A model generated the notes under the pieces. The model worked only from the letters and a program-made list of their open reading frames with translations. It did no database searches and had not been told where the DNA came from. The translations under genes and the position numbers were made by a program. DNA of 64,000 nt from JAHJQZ01 sp963667595 (GTDB lineage: Bacteria > Pseudomonadota > Alphaproteobacteria > Rhizobiales > Devosiaceae). Of the stretch, positions 36,647-45,714 are shown piece by piece (position 1 is the stretch's first letter; every line of letters starts with the position of its first letter). The DNA lies in the NCBI GenBank assembly GCA_963667595.2, contig CAXXWD010000001.1, positions 1,302,001-1,366,000 on the forward strand, read 5' to 3'.

Positions 36647-37447
36647 TTGAGCGCGCGCGTTCTCGCCCTCGCCAACCAGAAGGGCGGCGTCGGAAAGACC
36701 ACCACCGCCATCAATCTCGCTACGGCGCTCGCCGCCGTGGGGGAACGGGTGTTGATCATCGATATCGACCCGCAGGGCAACGCCTCGACCGGTCTCGGCG
36801 TCTCCCGACAGGATCGCGAGATTTCCATTTATGACGTTCTGGACGGCGAGCGCGGCATTGCCGAATCGGCGGTCAAGACCGATGTGCCCCAGGTGGCGAT
36901 CGTTCCGTCGACGCTCGATCTGCTGGGCTTTGAATCCGCCATTTCAGGCGCACCCGACCGCGCTTTTCGGTTGCGCAATGCCCTTAACGAGGCCAACACG
37001 CTTTTGATCGAAGGCGGCGTGCCGACCTATGTGCTGATCGATTGTCCCCCCTCGCTTAACCTGTTGACGATCAACGCCTTAACCGCGTCGGATGCGGTAC
37101 TGGTGCCGATGCAATGCGAGTTCTTCGCGCTGGAAGGATTGAGCCAGCTTTTATCGACCATCGAGCAGATCCGCACCACGCTCAACCCGCGACTTCATAT
37201 CCAGGGCGTCGTCATGACCATGTACGACAGTCGCAACAACCTGTCCGACCAGGTGGTCCAGGACGTGCGCCGGGAAATGGGCGACCTGGTCTACGAAACG
37301 GTAATCCCGCGCAATGTCCGGCTTTCCGAAGCACCATCCTATGGCCGGCCGGCCCTGCTCTACGATCTCAAATGCGCCGGTTCCCAGGCCTATCTCAAGC
37401 TGGCGACGGAAGTCATTCGGCGGGAACGGCAATTGAGTGCGGCGTGA
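36647..37447 (+). CDS. parA: Chromosome partitioning ATPase ParA (Soj)
   Basis: ParA is a DNA-binding ATPase that moves ParB-parS complexes apart. The deviant Walker A motif KGGVGKT is at residues 12-18, within 'LALANQKGGVGKTTTAINLA', and 'IIDIDPQGNASTGLG' follows. A TTG start at 36647 is chosen because GGGAGG lies five bases upstream and gives 266 residues. An ATG at 36563 would lie inside rsmG. It precedes parB by 10 bases. Confidence 0.95.
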   Translation: MSARVLALANQKGGVGKTTTAINLATALAAVGERVLIIDIDPQGNASTGLGVSRQDREISIYDVLDGERGIAESAVKTDVPQVAIVPSTLDLLGFESAISGAPDRAFRLRNALNEANTLLIEGGVPTYVLIDCPPSLNLLTINALTASDAVLVPMQCEFFALEGLSQLLSTIEQIRTTLNPRLHIQGVVMTMYDSRNNLSDQVVQDVRREMGDLVYETVIPRNVRLSEAPSYGRPALLYDLKCAGSQAYLKLATEVIRRERQLSAA

Positions 37448-37457
37448 GGATCAAGCG

Positions 37458-38330
37458 ATGAACGAGAAATCCGCAAGATTGGGACGTGGCCTGGCGGCGC
37501 TGATCGGCGACATGGCGCCTCTGGAGGTTCCCCAGATGGCCGAAGAGGGCGGCATCAAGCGCCTGCCCGTTGCTTCCATCGTTCCGAATCGCGCCAATCC
37601 GCGCCGGGATTTCGACACGGACCTGCTCGACGAGCTGGCCTCCTCGATCAAGGAAAAGGGCGTGATGCAGCCGCTTCTGGTGCGGCCGAGCGGGCCGGAC
37701 ACGAACAGCTACGAGCTGATCGCCGGCGAGCGGCGGTGGCGTGCGGCGCAGCGGGCCGGGCTCAATGAGGTTCCCGTCATCATCCGCGAAGTCGACGATC
37801 GTGAGGCGCTGGAACTGGCGATCATCGAAAACGTGCAGCGGGCCGATCTCAACCCGCTTGAAGAAGCGCTGGGCTACGATCAGCTTCTCGAACATTTCGA
37901 CTATACCCAGAACGATCTCGGACAGGTCATCGGTAAATCGCGCTCGCACGTGGCCAATACGCTGAGGCTTTTGAAACTGCCCGACGATGTGCGTGACATG
38001 CTGGCGCGGGGCGAGTTGACGGCCGGGCACGCCCGGACCCTGATCACCGCCACCGATCCTTCGGGTCTGGCGCAGCGGATCGTGGCCGAGGGCCTGTCGG
38101 TACGTCAGGCTGAAACGCTGATGCAAAACCGGTCGGACAAAACGGCTAGTCAGCGCGTAGCGCCAAAAGAAAAAGATGCCGACACGATCCGGCTTGAAAA
38201 ACGGTTGTCCGACGCGCTTGGACTTGGCGTGTCGATTTCGCACGGCGAACGTGGCGGCAAGCTGGAAATCCGCTATATGACGCTGGAACAGCTCGATGAT
38301 CTTTGTCGCCGTCTTGGAATTTCCGGTTGA
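37458..38330 (+). CDS. parB: Chromosome partitioning protein ParB
   Basis: ParB is a CTP-dependent clamp that loads at parS and spreads on DNA. The N-terminal 'ARLGRGLAALIGD' is the ParA-stimulating peptide. 'PNRANPRRDFD' and 'ELIAGERRWRAAQRAG' form the CTP-binding region, and the helix-turn-helix is at 'DLGQVIGKSRSHVANTLRLL'. The C-terminal dimerisation part is shorter and ends 'LEQLDDLCRRLG'. The ATG at 37458 gives 290 residues. Six parS-like sites in the window are its expected targets. Confidence 0.96.
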   Translation: MNEKSARLGRGLAALIGDMAPLEVPQMAEEGGIKRLPVASIVPNRANPRRDFDTDLLDELASSIKEKGVMQPLLVRPSGPDTNSYELIAGERRWRAAQRAGLNEVPVIIREVDDREALELAIIENVQRADLNPLEEALGYDQLLEHFDYTQNDLGQVIGKSRSHVANTLRLLKLPDDVRDMLARGELTAGHARTLITATDPSGLAQRIVAEGLSVRQAETLMQNRSDKTASQRVAPKEKDADTIRLEKRLSDALGLGVSISHGERGGKLEIRYMTLEQLDDLCRRLGISG

Positions 38331-38754
38331 AATATCAATAGCTTAGCAAGACCGCTCGAATCATTCGCTCCAAAATGACGTTTCTCGTCGACCAGACGGG
38401 TCATGATAGGGCCTGTCGGTGTTTTGCTCGACGAGAGACCTCGTTTTTCAAAGCGATTTTTCGCCCGTTTGGCAGGCACGGGCGTGTGATTGGTCGTAGA
38501 GCATTTCCAGGTGAGTTCCTGCTCACTCCTTTAAGGGACACAGAGTTGGACGTCTCCTGACCGCGCTCTTCCAATGTGTTCTCGACATCGTTCAGAACCA
38601 TGGCAATTGCGTTTACCAGCGCCGCTTGAAAGTCCTTCAGGTTTGAACCACAGCGCGGTGCCGAAGGACCATCCGATCCCTCACGAATCACGAGTGAGGG
38701 CTGGTGCTTGATGGGAAAGAAACAATCGCAATTCCGAAAAAAACCGGGTTTGCG
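38331..38754. other. parB-holA intergenic region, no confident gene
   Basis: This 424-base gap lies between convergent parB and holA. A minus-strand frame at 38401-38691 is open for 96 codons, but its sequence ('LKDFQAALVNAIAMVLNDVE') matches no family I recognise and has no clear ribosome site. A small stem-loop CCCTCAC/GTGAGGG at about 38677-38699 may help end holA transcription. Confidence 0.4.
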
Positions 38755-39777
38755 CTAGCGCCGGGCGCCCGCCGTGCAAACGGCCAACAGCGCCCGGTTG
38801 GTCGTTGCTGTTCTGACGGCGCCGGAACGGCGCGTGTCCAGAATGGCGTCGTAGAGACGATTGCCGGCACTGGCGAGCGCCGCATCGGACCAAAGACGGA
38901 TCTGGCGTTCCATCGAAGCCGCCCGTGAAAAATGGATACGTGGCCGCGCGGTTTCGATGGCGCGTTTGGGCAGTTCGCCTTTGTCGACACTCTGACGCAG
39001 CCGACGCAGCGTCAGAACGTGATTGAGCGCGGCACTCAGAACGCGTTGCGAGTCGACGCCCGCCGAATAGACCGCGCCAAGGGCGGAATCGAGCGCGGCG
39101 GCATCGCCATTGCCCATGGCGTCGAGCACGGCATCGATGGCGCGGGTAGAATTGTCGCCGACCAGCATTTCGACGTCCTCGGCCTCGATATGGCCGCCCG
39201 AACCGGCATAAAGACAGAGCTTTTCCAGTTCGCGCCGCGTGATCTCGCGGTCATTGCCCAAAAGCGAGCGCAACAGGGTCGTGGCTGCCGGACTCGCGGA
39301 CACGCCAGCCTGGCGAAAACTCGTCTCGATCAACGCGCCAAGGGCGCGTTCGTTATCGGCATAACAGGGAAGCGCGCGGGCGTTTCGATGCGATTCGGCC
39401 AGTTTGCGCAAGGCGTCGTCACGGGTGAGATTGCCAGCTTCCAAGATCAGCACGGCATCGGGCATGTCCTCGAGCAGGGGCTTGAGAACCGGTGCAAAGG
39501 CCTTTGTCGCGGCGTGCAGACGCACGGAACGACGGCCGCCGAACAGGGAAGGCGCGCGCGCTTCGTCGGCAAGCCGGCCGGGTTCGGACAAAAGATCGGC
39601 ACCGTTGAAGGAGACGTGCGCCATCGGATCGGGCGGCGTGCCGGCGTAATGGGCAACCAGACGATCGGCAATTTCACGAACAAGGCCGGCATCCGGACCG
39701 TAGACAAGAAAAAGACCGGCCTGAAGATCGGGCCCCGCCACAAAGCGCTCGACTTCATGCGCCTTGAGCGCGGTCAT
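38755..39777 (-). CDS. holA: DNA polymerase III delta subunit
   Basis: HolA is the clamp-loader subunit that opens the sliding clamp. The N-terminal 'LFLVYGPDAGLVREIADRL' and 'DLLSEPGRLADEARAPSLFG' fit the family, as does 'LLRSLLGNDREITRRELEKL'. The 340-residue length is normal. It lies downstream of leuS-lptE in the same direction, the classical leuS-lptE-holA order. Confidence 0.93.
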   Translation of the reverse strand: MTALKAHEVERFVAGPDLQAGLFLVYGPDAGLVREIADRLVAHYAGTPPDPMAHVSFNGADLLSEPGRLADEARAPSLFGGRRSVRLHAATKAFAPVLKPLLEDMPDAVLILEAGNLTRDDALRKLAESHRNARALPCYADNERALGALIETSFRQAGVSASPAATTLLRSLLGNDREITRRELEKLCLYAGSGGHIEAEDVEMLVGDNSTRAIDAVLDAMGNGDAAALDSALGAVYSAGVDSQRVLSAALNHVLTLRRLRQSVDKGELPKRAIETARPRIHFSRAASMERQIRLWSDAALASAGNRLYDAILDTRRSGAVRTATTNRALLAVCTAGARR

Positions 39778-39849
39778 TTGTAATAAGGCCTTTGAAGAAT
39801 TCGATCGCGTCCGTCCGGACGCCCTGAAGCGAATCGAAAGACCATGACC

Positions 39850-40374
39850 TTAGATTTCACCGTTCCGCCGGGCGGCGGCAAGTATCAGGCGAAAAGTCTC
39901 GGCGACGGAACGGGCCGCGTTTTCGCTGGCGGTGTCCAACGCGAACCGATCGGCGGAAACCTGGCCCGAAATCTCGTAGGTCGACGACGCGGAGCGGGTC
40001 AGCGACAACAGATGGTTGGAGTGATTTGCCTCGGGATCGCGGCTGTCGACCGTCAGTTTGGCCGTAACGATGGCTTCATTGGTGGTCATCACCGATCCAG
40101 GTGAGGTCCGGCCCATCCGAATCGCTGCAGAAGATGCGCTGATGGAAACCAGAGGAGCGGTCGGATTTGGGTCGGTCCCGAGCCGAAACGCCAGTTCCTG
40201 GTAGATGATCTGTTCGTAGCGGTTGGTCGGTTCGGCATAGGCGAAACCGGGATCGGAAGCCGAAAGTCCGTCTTTGCCTTCATAGAGCGGGGAAAAGGAA
40301 CAGCCCGCCAGAACCGGCAGCAAAGCTGCCAGTATCAGAACGAAACGGCGGTTCTTGCGCTCAGGCGACGACAT
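39850..40374 (-). CDS. lptE: LPS-assembly lipoprotein LptE
   Basis: LptE plugs the LptD barrel and helps place lipopolysaccharide in the outer membrane. The ATG at 40374 gives a basic start, a hydrophobic stretch and the lipobox LAGC with cysteine at residue 25, then 'SFSPLY', the usual mature start. The total is 174 residues. The start overlaps the leuS end by 14 bases. The rest is poorly conserved, as is normal for this family. Confidence 0.88.
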   Translation of the reverse strand: MSSPERKNRRFVLILAALLPVLAGCSFSPLYEGKDGLSASDPGFAYAEPTNRYEQIIYQELAFRLGTDPNPTAPLVSISASSAAIRMGRTSPGSVMTTNEAIVTAKLTVDSRDPEANHSNHLLSLTRSASSTYEISGQVSADRFALDTASENAARSVAETFRLILAAARRNGEI

Positions 40375-42997
40375 TGACGATCCGTTTGGGCACGACAATC
40401 ACCTTTTTCGGTTCCTTGCCACCAAGCATGCGGACAATAACGTCCATAGACAAGGCCTGTTTGATGATTTCCGCTTCCGAGGCGTCGGTGGGAACGCTGA
40501 TTTCGCCGCGCTTCTTGCCGTTGAGCTGGACCGGCAGCACCATGACGTCATCAACGAGATAGACCGGATCGACCTTCGGCCAGCTCGCATCGCCGATGAG
40601 GCCGGTTTGACCGAGCGCCTGCCAGCAGGTTTCGGCCAGATGCGGCATCATCGGCGCGAAGAGCTGAACCAGGCTGGTCACCGAAAACCGCAAGGCCGAG
40701 ATCTCGCTGAGGCTGGGCGTGTCGCCGAGTTCGGCGAGAAAGCGGGTAAGGGCGTTGCTGAGCTCGTAGATCATGGCCACGGCGCGGTTGAACCGCAAAC
40801 CGGCCAGGTCGGCCTCGACACTGGCGATGGTCTTGTGGGTGAGCTTGGTCAGCGCCAGGGCCTTTTCGGATTCGGCCATCACTTCGCTGCCCGTATCAAG
40901 CCGGGTTTTTGCTTCGCCGATCAGGCGCCAGACGCGCTGGATATAGCGCGAAACGCCCTCGACACCAGCTTCGCTCCACTCCACATCGCGTTCGGGCGGG
41001 GAATCGGACAGCATGAACCAGCGGGCCGCATCGGCGCCGTAGGTGTCGAGAATTTCGTCCGGATCGATACCGTTGCGCTTGGATTTCGAGATTTTTTCGA
41101 CGGCACCGATAACGGCCGGCGCGCCGGTGGCGATTTCGATGGCCTTTCGGGTTCCATCGACGGTTTCGATCCTGATTTCCTCCGGCGACAGCCAGTCTCC
41201 CGCCGTCGACTTGTAGGTCTCGTGCGTCACCATGCCTTGCGTGAACAGGGCCTTGAACGGCTCGTCGAAATTGACGTGTCCGGTCTCATGCATGGCCCGC
41301 GTGAAGAAGCGCGAGTACAAAAGATGCAGGATGGCATGCTCAATGCCACCGATATAAAGGTTAACCGGCAGCCATTGATTGGCGATGTCCGGCACGGTCG
41401 GGGTCACGGCGCGGGGGGCGGTGAACCGGATAAAATACCAGGACGAATCGACGAACGTGTCCATGGTGTCGGTTTCACGCCGGGCGGGCTGGCCGCATTC
41501 CGGACAGGTGACGTATTTCCATGTGGGATGATGATCGAGCGGGTTGCCCGGCTTGTCGAATTTGACATCCTCGGGCAGCTTGACCGGAAGATCGGCCAGC
41601 GGCACCGGCACGATGCCGCAATTGTCGCAATGGATCACCGGAATGGGGCAGCCCCAATAACGCTGGCGCGAAATGCCCCAGTCCCTGAGCCGATAATTGA
41701 CCTTGCGCTCGGCCTGCGGCCGGTTGCAGACCACCTGGCTTTCGAGCGTATCGGCCATGAAATTCTTGGCCGTATCGACGTCCATGCCGTCGAGCGGTCC
41801 CGAATTGAACAGCGTTCCCGGCCCGGTATAGGCCTCGTCGCCTTCGGCGAATTCGCCCATGAAGGCGCCGGCCTGCTTGCCCTCGGGCAGAACCACCGGA
41901 ATGATCGGCAGGGAATAGGCGCGGGCGAAATCATAGTCGCGCTGGTCATGGGCGGGGCAGCCGAAAATGGCGCCGGTGCCGTAATCCATCAGCACGAAAT
42001 TGGCGACGTAAACGGGCAAAAGCGCGTCTTCGAGCACCGGATGTTTCACGTGAATCCCGGTGAAATAGCCCTTCTTCTCGGCCTTCTCGATTACTTCCGT
42101 TGCCGTGCCGAGCCTGTGGCACTCGGTAACGAATTCGGCGAGCGCAGGATCATTGGCGGCAAGCGTCGTGGTCAGCGGATGGTCGGGCGACAGCGCCATG
42201 AAGGATGCGCCGTAAAGCGTATCCGGCCGGGTCGTGAAGATTTCCAGAAGCTTTTCGCTGGTCTTGTCGTTTTCAGCGATCTCGAACAGCACATGCAGAC
42301 CCTCGGATCGTCCGATCCAGTTGCGCTGCATGGTCCGGACCTTGTCCGGCCAGTCATCGAGCTTGTCGATTGCCGTCAAAAGGTCCTCGGCCATGTCCGA
42401 GATCTTGAAGACCCACTGGCTGAGTTCGCGCTGTTCGACCAGCGCGCCCGAGCGCCAGCCGCGACCTTCGATCACCTGTTCGTTGGCCAGAACCGTCTGG
42501 TCGACCGGATCCCAGTTGACCTTGGACTTGCGCCGCGCCAACAATCCCTTGTCGAGCATGTCGAGAAACAGGCGCTGCTGCTGGGTGTAGTATTCGAGAT
42601 CGCAGGTGGCGAATTCCCGGCTCCAGTCGATGGAAAGGCCCATGGACTGGAGCTGCGCGCGCATGTTGGCGATATTGTCATAGGTCCAGCTCTTGGGATG
42701 GACACTGTGTTTCTGGGCGGCGTTTTCGGCCGGCAGACCAAAAGCGTCCCAGCCCATCGGGTGCAGAACATTCTTGCCGCGGGCGCGCTCGAAACGGGCG
42801 ACGACGTCGCCGAGGGCATAATTGCGCACATGGCCCATATGAATGCGCCCCGACGGATAGGGGAACATTTCCAGGATATAATAACGGGGGCGCGCGTCGT
42901 CCTCACGTGTGACAAAGGCACCGGTTTCATCCCAGACCTTTTGCCAATAAGGCTCCATTTCGCGCGGATTGTAACGTTCGGCAGTATCGGCGCTCAC
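40361..42997 (-). CDS. leuS: Leucyl-tRNA synthetase
   Basis: LeuS charges tRNA-Leu. The class-I HIGH motif is HMGH at residues 53-56, within 'MFPYPSGRIHMGHVRNYALG'. The KMSKS motif appears as KISKS at 635-639. The editing domain is present between them, and a zinc-binding pair CDNC...CPEC lies in the middle. Length 878 is normal. A parS-like site lies in the coding sequence. Confidence 0.97.
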   Translation of the reverse strand: MSADTAERYNPREMEPYWQKVWDETGAFVTREDDARPRYYILEMFPYPSGRIHMGHVRNYALGDVVARFERARGKNVLHPMGWDAFGLPAENAAQKHSVHPKSWTYDNIANMRAQLQSMGLSIDWSREFATCDLEYYTQQQRLFLDMLDKGLLARRKSKVNWDPVDQTVLANEQVIEGRGWRSGALVEQRELSQWVFKISDMAEDLLTAIDKLDDWPDKVRTMQRNWIGRSEGLHVLFEIAENDKTSEKLLEIFTTRPDTLYGASFMALSPDHPLTTTLAANDPALAEFVTECHRLGTATEVIEKAEKKGYFTGIHVKHPVLEDALLPVYVANFVLMDYGTGAIFGCPAHDQRDYDFARAYSLPIIPVVLPEGKQAGAFMGEFAEGDEAYTGPGTLFNSGPLDGMDVDTAKNFMADTLESQVVCNRPQAERKVNYRLRDWGISRQRYWGCPIPVIHCDNCGIVPVPLADLPVKLPEDVKFDKPGNPLDHHPTWKYVTCPECGQPARRETDTMDTFVDSSWYFIRFTAPRAVTPTVPDIANQWLPVNLYIGGIEHAILHLLYSRFFTRAMHETGHVNFDEPFKALFTQGMVTHETYKSTAGDWLSPEEIRIETVDGTRKAIEIATGAPAVIGAVEKISKSKRNGIDPDEILDTYGADAARWFMLSDSPPERDVEWSEAGVEGVSRYIQRVWRLIGEAKTRLDTGSEVMAESEKALALTKLTHKTIASVEADLAGLRFNRAVAMIYELSNALTRFLAELGDTPSLSEISALRFSVTSLVQLFAPMMPHLAETCWQALGQTGLIGDASWPKVDPVYLVDDVMVLPVQLNGKKRGEISVPTDASEAEIIKQALSMDVIVRMLGGKEPKKVIVVPKRIVNVVA
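42042..42057. other. parS-like centromere site E (inside leuS)
   Basis: TGTTTCACGTGAATCC matches the consensus at 14 of 16 positions. It lies within leuS, about 12 kb right of the probable origin. Confidence 0.8.
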
Positions 42998-43115
42998 GAG
43001 AACGACCCTTCGTATCTGTTGTCTTGCCGGGAAATTTTAGTTAGGCGACACTCATCATAAAAAGCACCGCAAGGTCAACCATCAGGCCCGCTTCGCGGCC
43101 GGAGAAGACATCATC

Positions 43116-43793
43116 ATGAATAGAACGGCATCAAATGCCGCAGAACGGCTGGAGATCATACGCGCACGCATCCGTAAGGCAATGCTGCGTTACGACGCCG
43201 AAGGACGCGAAGTCGAACTCGTCGCCGTGTCCAAGACGTTCGGCGTTGAGGACATCGAACCGGTCCTCAAAGCCGGCCAGCGCGTTTTCGGCGAAAACCG
43301 CGTGCAGGAATCCTTGAGCAAATGGCCCGCGCTTAAGGCGCGCTATCCCGATATCGTTCTGCACCTGATCGGGCCGTTGCAGACCAACAAGGTCAAGGAA
43401 GCTGTGGGGCTGTTCGACGTCATCGAGACCATCGATCGCGACAAAATTGCCGTTGCCCTCAAAAAGGAAATGGTGGCCGTGGGGCGGAACCTGCCCTGTT
43501 TTATTCAGGTCAATATCGGCGCCGAAGAACAAAAGTCCGGCATCCCGGTCGCTGAGGCGCTCGATTTTGTCGCCCGCTGCCGCACCGAACAGGGACTCGA
43601 CATTGTCGGGCTGATGGGCATTCCGCCGCTCGACGCCGCGCCCGGTCCCTATTTCGCGCTGCTCAAGCAGCTCGCAGATCAGGCTGGGCTGCCATTCGTT
43701 TCGATGGGCATGAGCGGAGATTTCGAAACGGCCATCGAAATGGGCGCCACCCATGTGCGGGTGGGGTCGGCCATTTTCGGGGCGCGCGGGTGA
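43116..43793 (+). CDS. PLP homeostasis protein (YggS/PipY family)
   Basis: A single-domain TIM-barrel protein that binds pyridoxal 5'-phosphate and keeps vitamin B6 and amino-acid pools balanced. The PLP lysine is K40 in 'ELVAVSKTFGVEDI'. 'FGENRVQESLSKWPAL' and 'LHLIGPLQTNKVKEAVGLFD' are signatures, and the end 'SMGMSGDFETAIEMGATHVR' is also typical. Length 225 is normal. It is divergent from leuS and overlaps the HD gene by four bases. Confidence 0.94.
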   Translation: MNRTASNAAERLEIIRARIRKAMLRYDAEGREVELVAVSKTFGVEDIEPVLKAGQRVFGENRVQESLSKWPALKARYPDIVLHLIGPLQTNKVKEAVGLFDVIETIDRDKIAVALKKEMVAVGRNLPCFIQVNIGAEEQKSGIPVAEALDFVARCRTEQGLDIVGLMGIPPLDAAPGPYFALLKQLADQAGLPFVSMGMSGDFETAIEMGATHVRVGSAIFGARG

Positions 43794-44335
43794 ACCCCCA
43801 CCTGACATTGGACCAGGCGCGGGCGCTGATCGCGCAAAAACTCGGTACCCGACCGCGGGCAGCCCACTCGCTGTTCGTCGGTGCGGTCATGGATCGCCTG
43901 GCGCGTTTGCTTGATGCCGATGCCGAAATGTTCATGCTGGTCGGCTATTGTCACGACCTCGATTACTATGAGATCAATGGGAACTGGGCGCAACACGGCC
44001 ATGTGACCGCCGACAACCTCATCTCCCGTTTGCCCGAGGAAGCGCTCGACGCCATAAGAGCGCACGATCATCGCGCCGGCGTAAACGGCGGCTCGCTTCT
44101 TGCCGATATGCTGAAACTGGCGGACGCGCTTGCCGTGCTCGATCAGGACTTGGGCCGTGATGCCATGGCAGATCTTGCAGAAAAATCTGCAGTTTCACTG
44201 GTTGCACACCACCTTCCGGACCGGCCGTGGCTCGGCGAGATCATCGACCGCCTTATCGATCAGCATGCGATTGAGCGCGCCGAAATTGCTTTGGTCTTCA
44301 AGGACCTGTCGCGCCAATCCGCTAGGCGTGACTAA
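43790..44335 (+). CDS. HD-domain protein (predicted phosphohydrolase)
   Basis: A 181-residue protein with an HD metal-dependent phosphohydrolase pattern: H26 in RAAHSLFV, H55-D56 in YCHDLDYY, and later HDHRAG and LADALAVLD. Its substrate is unknown. The GTG start overlaps the stop of the PLP-homeostasis gene, so the two are probably co-translated. The pairing may point to nucleotide or cofactor metabolism, but that is only inference. Confidence 0.82.
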   Translation: MNPHLTLDQARALIAQKLGTRPRAAHSLFVGAVMDRLARLLDADAEMFMLVGYCHDLDYYEINGNWAQHGHVTADNLISRLPEEALDAIRAHDHRAGVNGGSLLADMLKLADALAVLDQDLGRDAMADLAEKSAVSLVAHHLPDRPWLGEIIDRLIDQHAIERAEIALVFKDLSRQSARRD

Positions 44336-44456
44336 CCGTTCGCGCTGTGTCACGTTCAAGTGATTGGCGTCTGCCCCAGGCGTACCTATCTAAGCAATGA
44401 AGTCGAATGCGGCCGGTGCCCGGCGTGCATGTGCAGACCCTTGCGGAGTAGGGACA

Positions 44457-45140
44457 ATGATTAAGAGAAGGATCTTTCTGGTCGACGACGATCAGGACCT
44501 CAGGCAGACGCTGGTCGATCAGCTCGCCCATTATCGCGAGTTCGACGTCATTGAAGCCGGCACGGCCACCGCCGCGCTCGATAGGGTCAAATCGGACCAT
44601 GTCGATCTGATGATTCTCGATGTCGGCCTGCCCGATATGGACGGTCGCGAAGCGGTGAAGATCCTCAGGAAAGACGGGTTCAAGGCGCCAATCCTGATGC
44701 TGACCGGGCATGACAGCGATTCGGACGAAATCCTGGGGCTCGAATCGGGTGCCAACGACTATGTCACCAAGCCTTTCCGCTTTTCCGTGCTTCTGGCACG
44801 CATCCGCGCTTCGCTGAGGCAGCATGACCAGTCCGAAGACGTGGTCTTCACCATCGGGCCTTACACCTTCCAGCCGGCTGCAAAACTGCTGGAACGGGGG
44901 GACGGTGGCAAGGTGCGCTTGACCGACAAGGAAAGTTCCATCCTCAAATACCTCTATCGTCAGGGGCCCAAGACCATTTCGCGCGATGTGCTGCTCAAGG
45001 AAGTCTGGGGCTACAACAACCGGGTGACAACCCACACGCTCGAAACCCATATCTATCGACTAAGACAGAAAATCGAGCGGGATCCGGCCAATGCACGGTT
45101 GCTCGTGACCGAGGAAGGCGGCTATCGTCTGGTTCCATAA
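44457..45140 (+). CDS. cenR: OmpR-family response regulator, CenR-like
   Basis: A two-component regulator of 227 residues. The receiver domain has acidic D10-D11, phosphoacceptor D55, T83 and K105. The C-terminal winged helix begins near residue 145 ('LTDKESSILKYLYRQGPKTI') and ends 'THTLETHIYRLRQKIERD'. The sequence closely resembles CenR, an essential cell-envelope regulator of Caulobacter and Rhizobiales. The name rests on this likeness and on the downstream cyclic-nucleotide-binding gene. The ATG at 44457 is preceded by AGTAGGG. No sensor kinase gene is adjacent. Confidence 0.85.
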   Translation: MIKRRIFLVDDDQDLRQTLVDQLAHYREFDVIEAGTATAALDRVKSDHVDLMILDVGLPDMDGREAVKILRKDGFKAPILMLTGHDSDSDEILGLESGANDYVTKPFRFSVLLARIRASLRQHDQSEDVVFTIGPYTFQPAAKLLERGDGGKVRLTDKESSILKYLYRQGPKTISRDVLLKEVWGYNNRVTTHTLETHIYRLRQKIERDPANARLLVTEEGGYRLVP

Positions 45141-45211
45141 CCGATCGTTTCGATCGGTACCGCCACCCTTTAAAAAACGGGCGGGCGGAAGCGCCTGGGG
45201 GCAAAACGGGT

Positions 45212-45661
45212 ATGGAGCTCGACGATTTTTCAACCGCCTTGGAACGGGCGGATTTTTTCCGTATCTGCGACGACGAGCAGAGACGTTTGCTCGCCTTTGC
45301 CAGCGAACGCCGGTCCTTTTCGGCCGGTGACACCATCTGCAAGCGTGGCGACATGTCCACCGGCGCCTTTGTGCTTTTGAAGGGTGAAGTCGCGGTCGGC
45401 GACAAAGACGCAGATGCCGTCGGCCAGAAAAAGGTGGCGGAAGGCGGTGCCGTTCTCGGCGAGATGGGACTGTTTCTCACCCGGCCGAACCGCACGACGA
45501 TGCGGGCCGTGACCGACACCGATCTGTTGTTCGTTCCGCGCTCGGCGTTCAGCAAATTGATGCGGCAATATCCCGAACTGGCCCAGAAAGCCGCCCAGAG
45601 GATCGAGGAAGAAATGGTGTCCTTTCTCGATGCCTTGGAGCAGTTCCGTAAACACGATTAA
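45212..45661 (+). CDS. Cyclic-nucleotide-binding-domain protein without HTH
   Basis: A 149-residue protein made almost wholly of a Crp-type cNMP-binding beta-roll: 'FSAGDTICKRGDMSTGAFVL', 'GAVLGEMGLFLTRPNRTTMR'. It lacks the helix-turn-helix of Crp/Fnr factors, so it is unlikely to bind DNA directly. Whether it binds a nucleotide cannot be told from the loop. It follows the CenR-like gene by 71 bases, as in other Rhizobiales. A small perfect stem-loop (ACCGATCG around TTT) lies between them at 45140-45158. Confidence 0.85.
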   Translation: MELDDFSTALERADFFRICDDEQRRLLAFASERRSFSAGDTICKRGDMSTGAFVLLKGEVAVGDKDADAVGQKKVAEGGAVLGEMGLFLTRPNRTTMRAVTDTDLLFVPRSAFSKLMRQYPELAQKAAQRIEEEMVSFLDALEQFRKHD

Positions 45662-45714
45662 CGTGTTTTTGCCCCTTCCGATCCTTTTCGGTTCACCGCC
45701 CTGAAAAAAAGCGA

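Noticed and set aside
38401..38691. Minus-strand 96-codon frame between parB and holA
   Set aside because: No recognised family, no clear ribosome-binding site; kept only as a note in the intergenic entry.
40355..43060. A 901-codon open frame on the plus strand opposite leuS
   Set aside because: It is the antisense of a certain leuS gene, has no recognisable domain, and long antisense frames are expected in GC-rich coding DNA.
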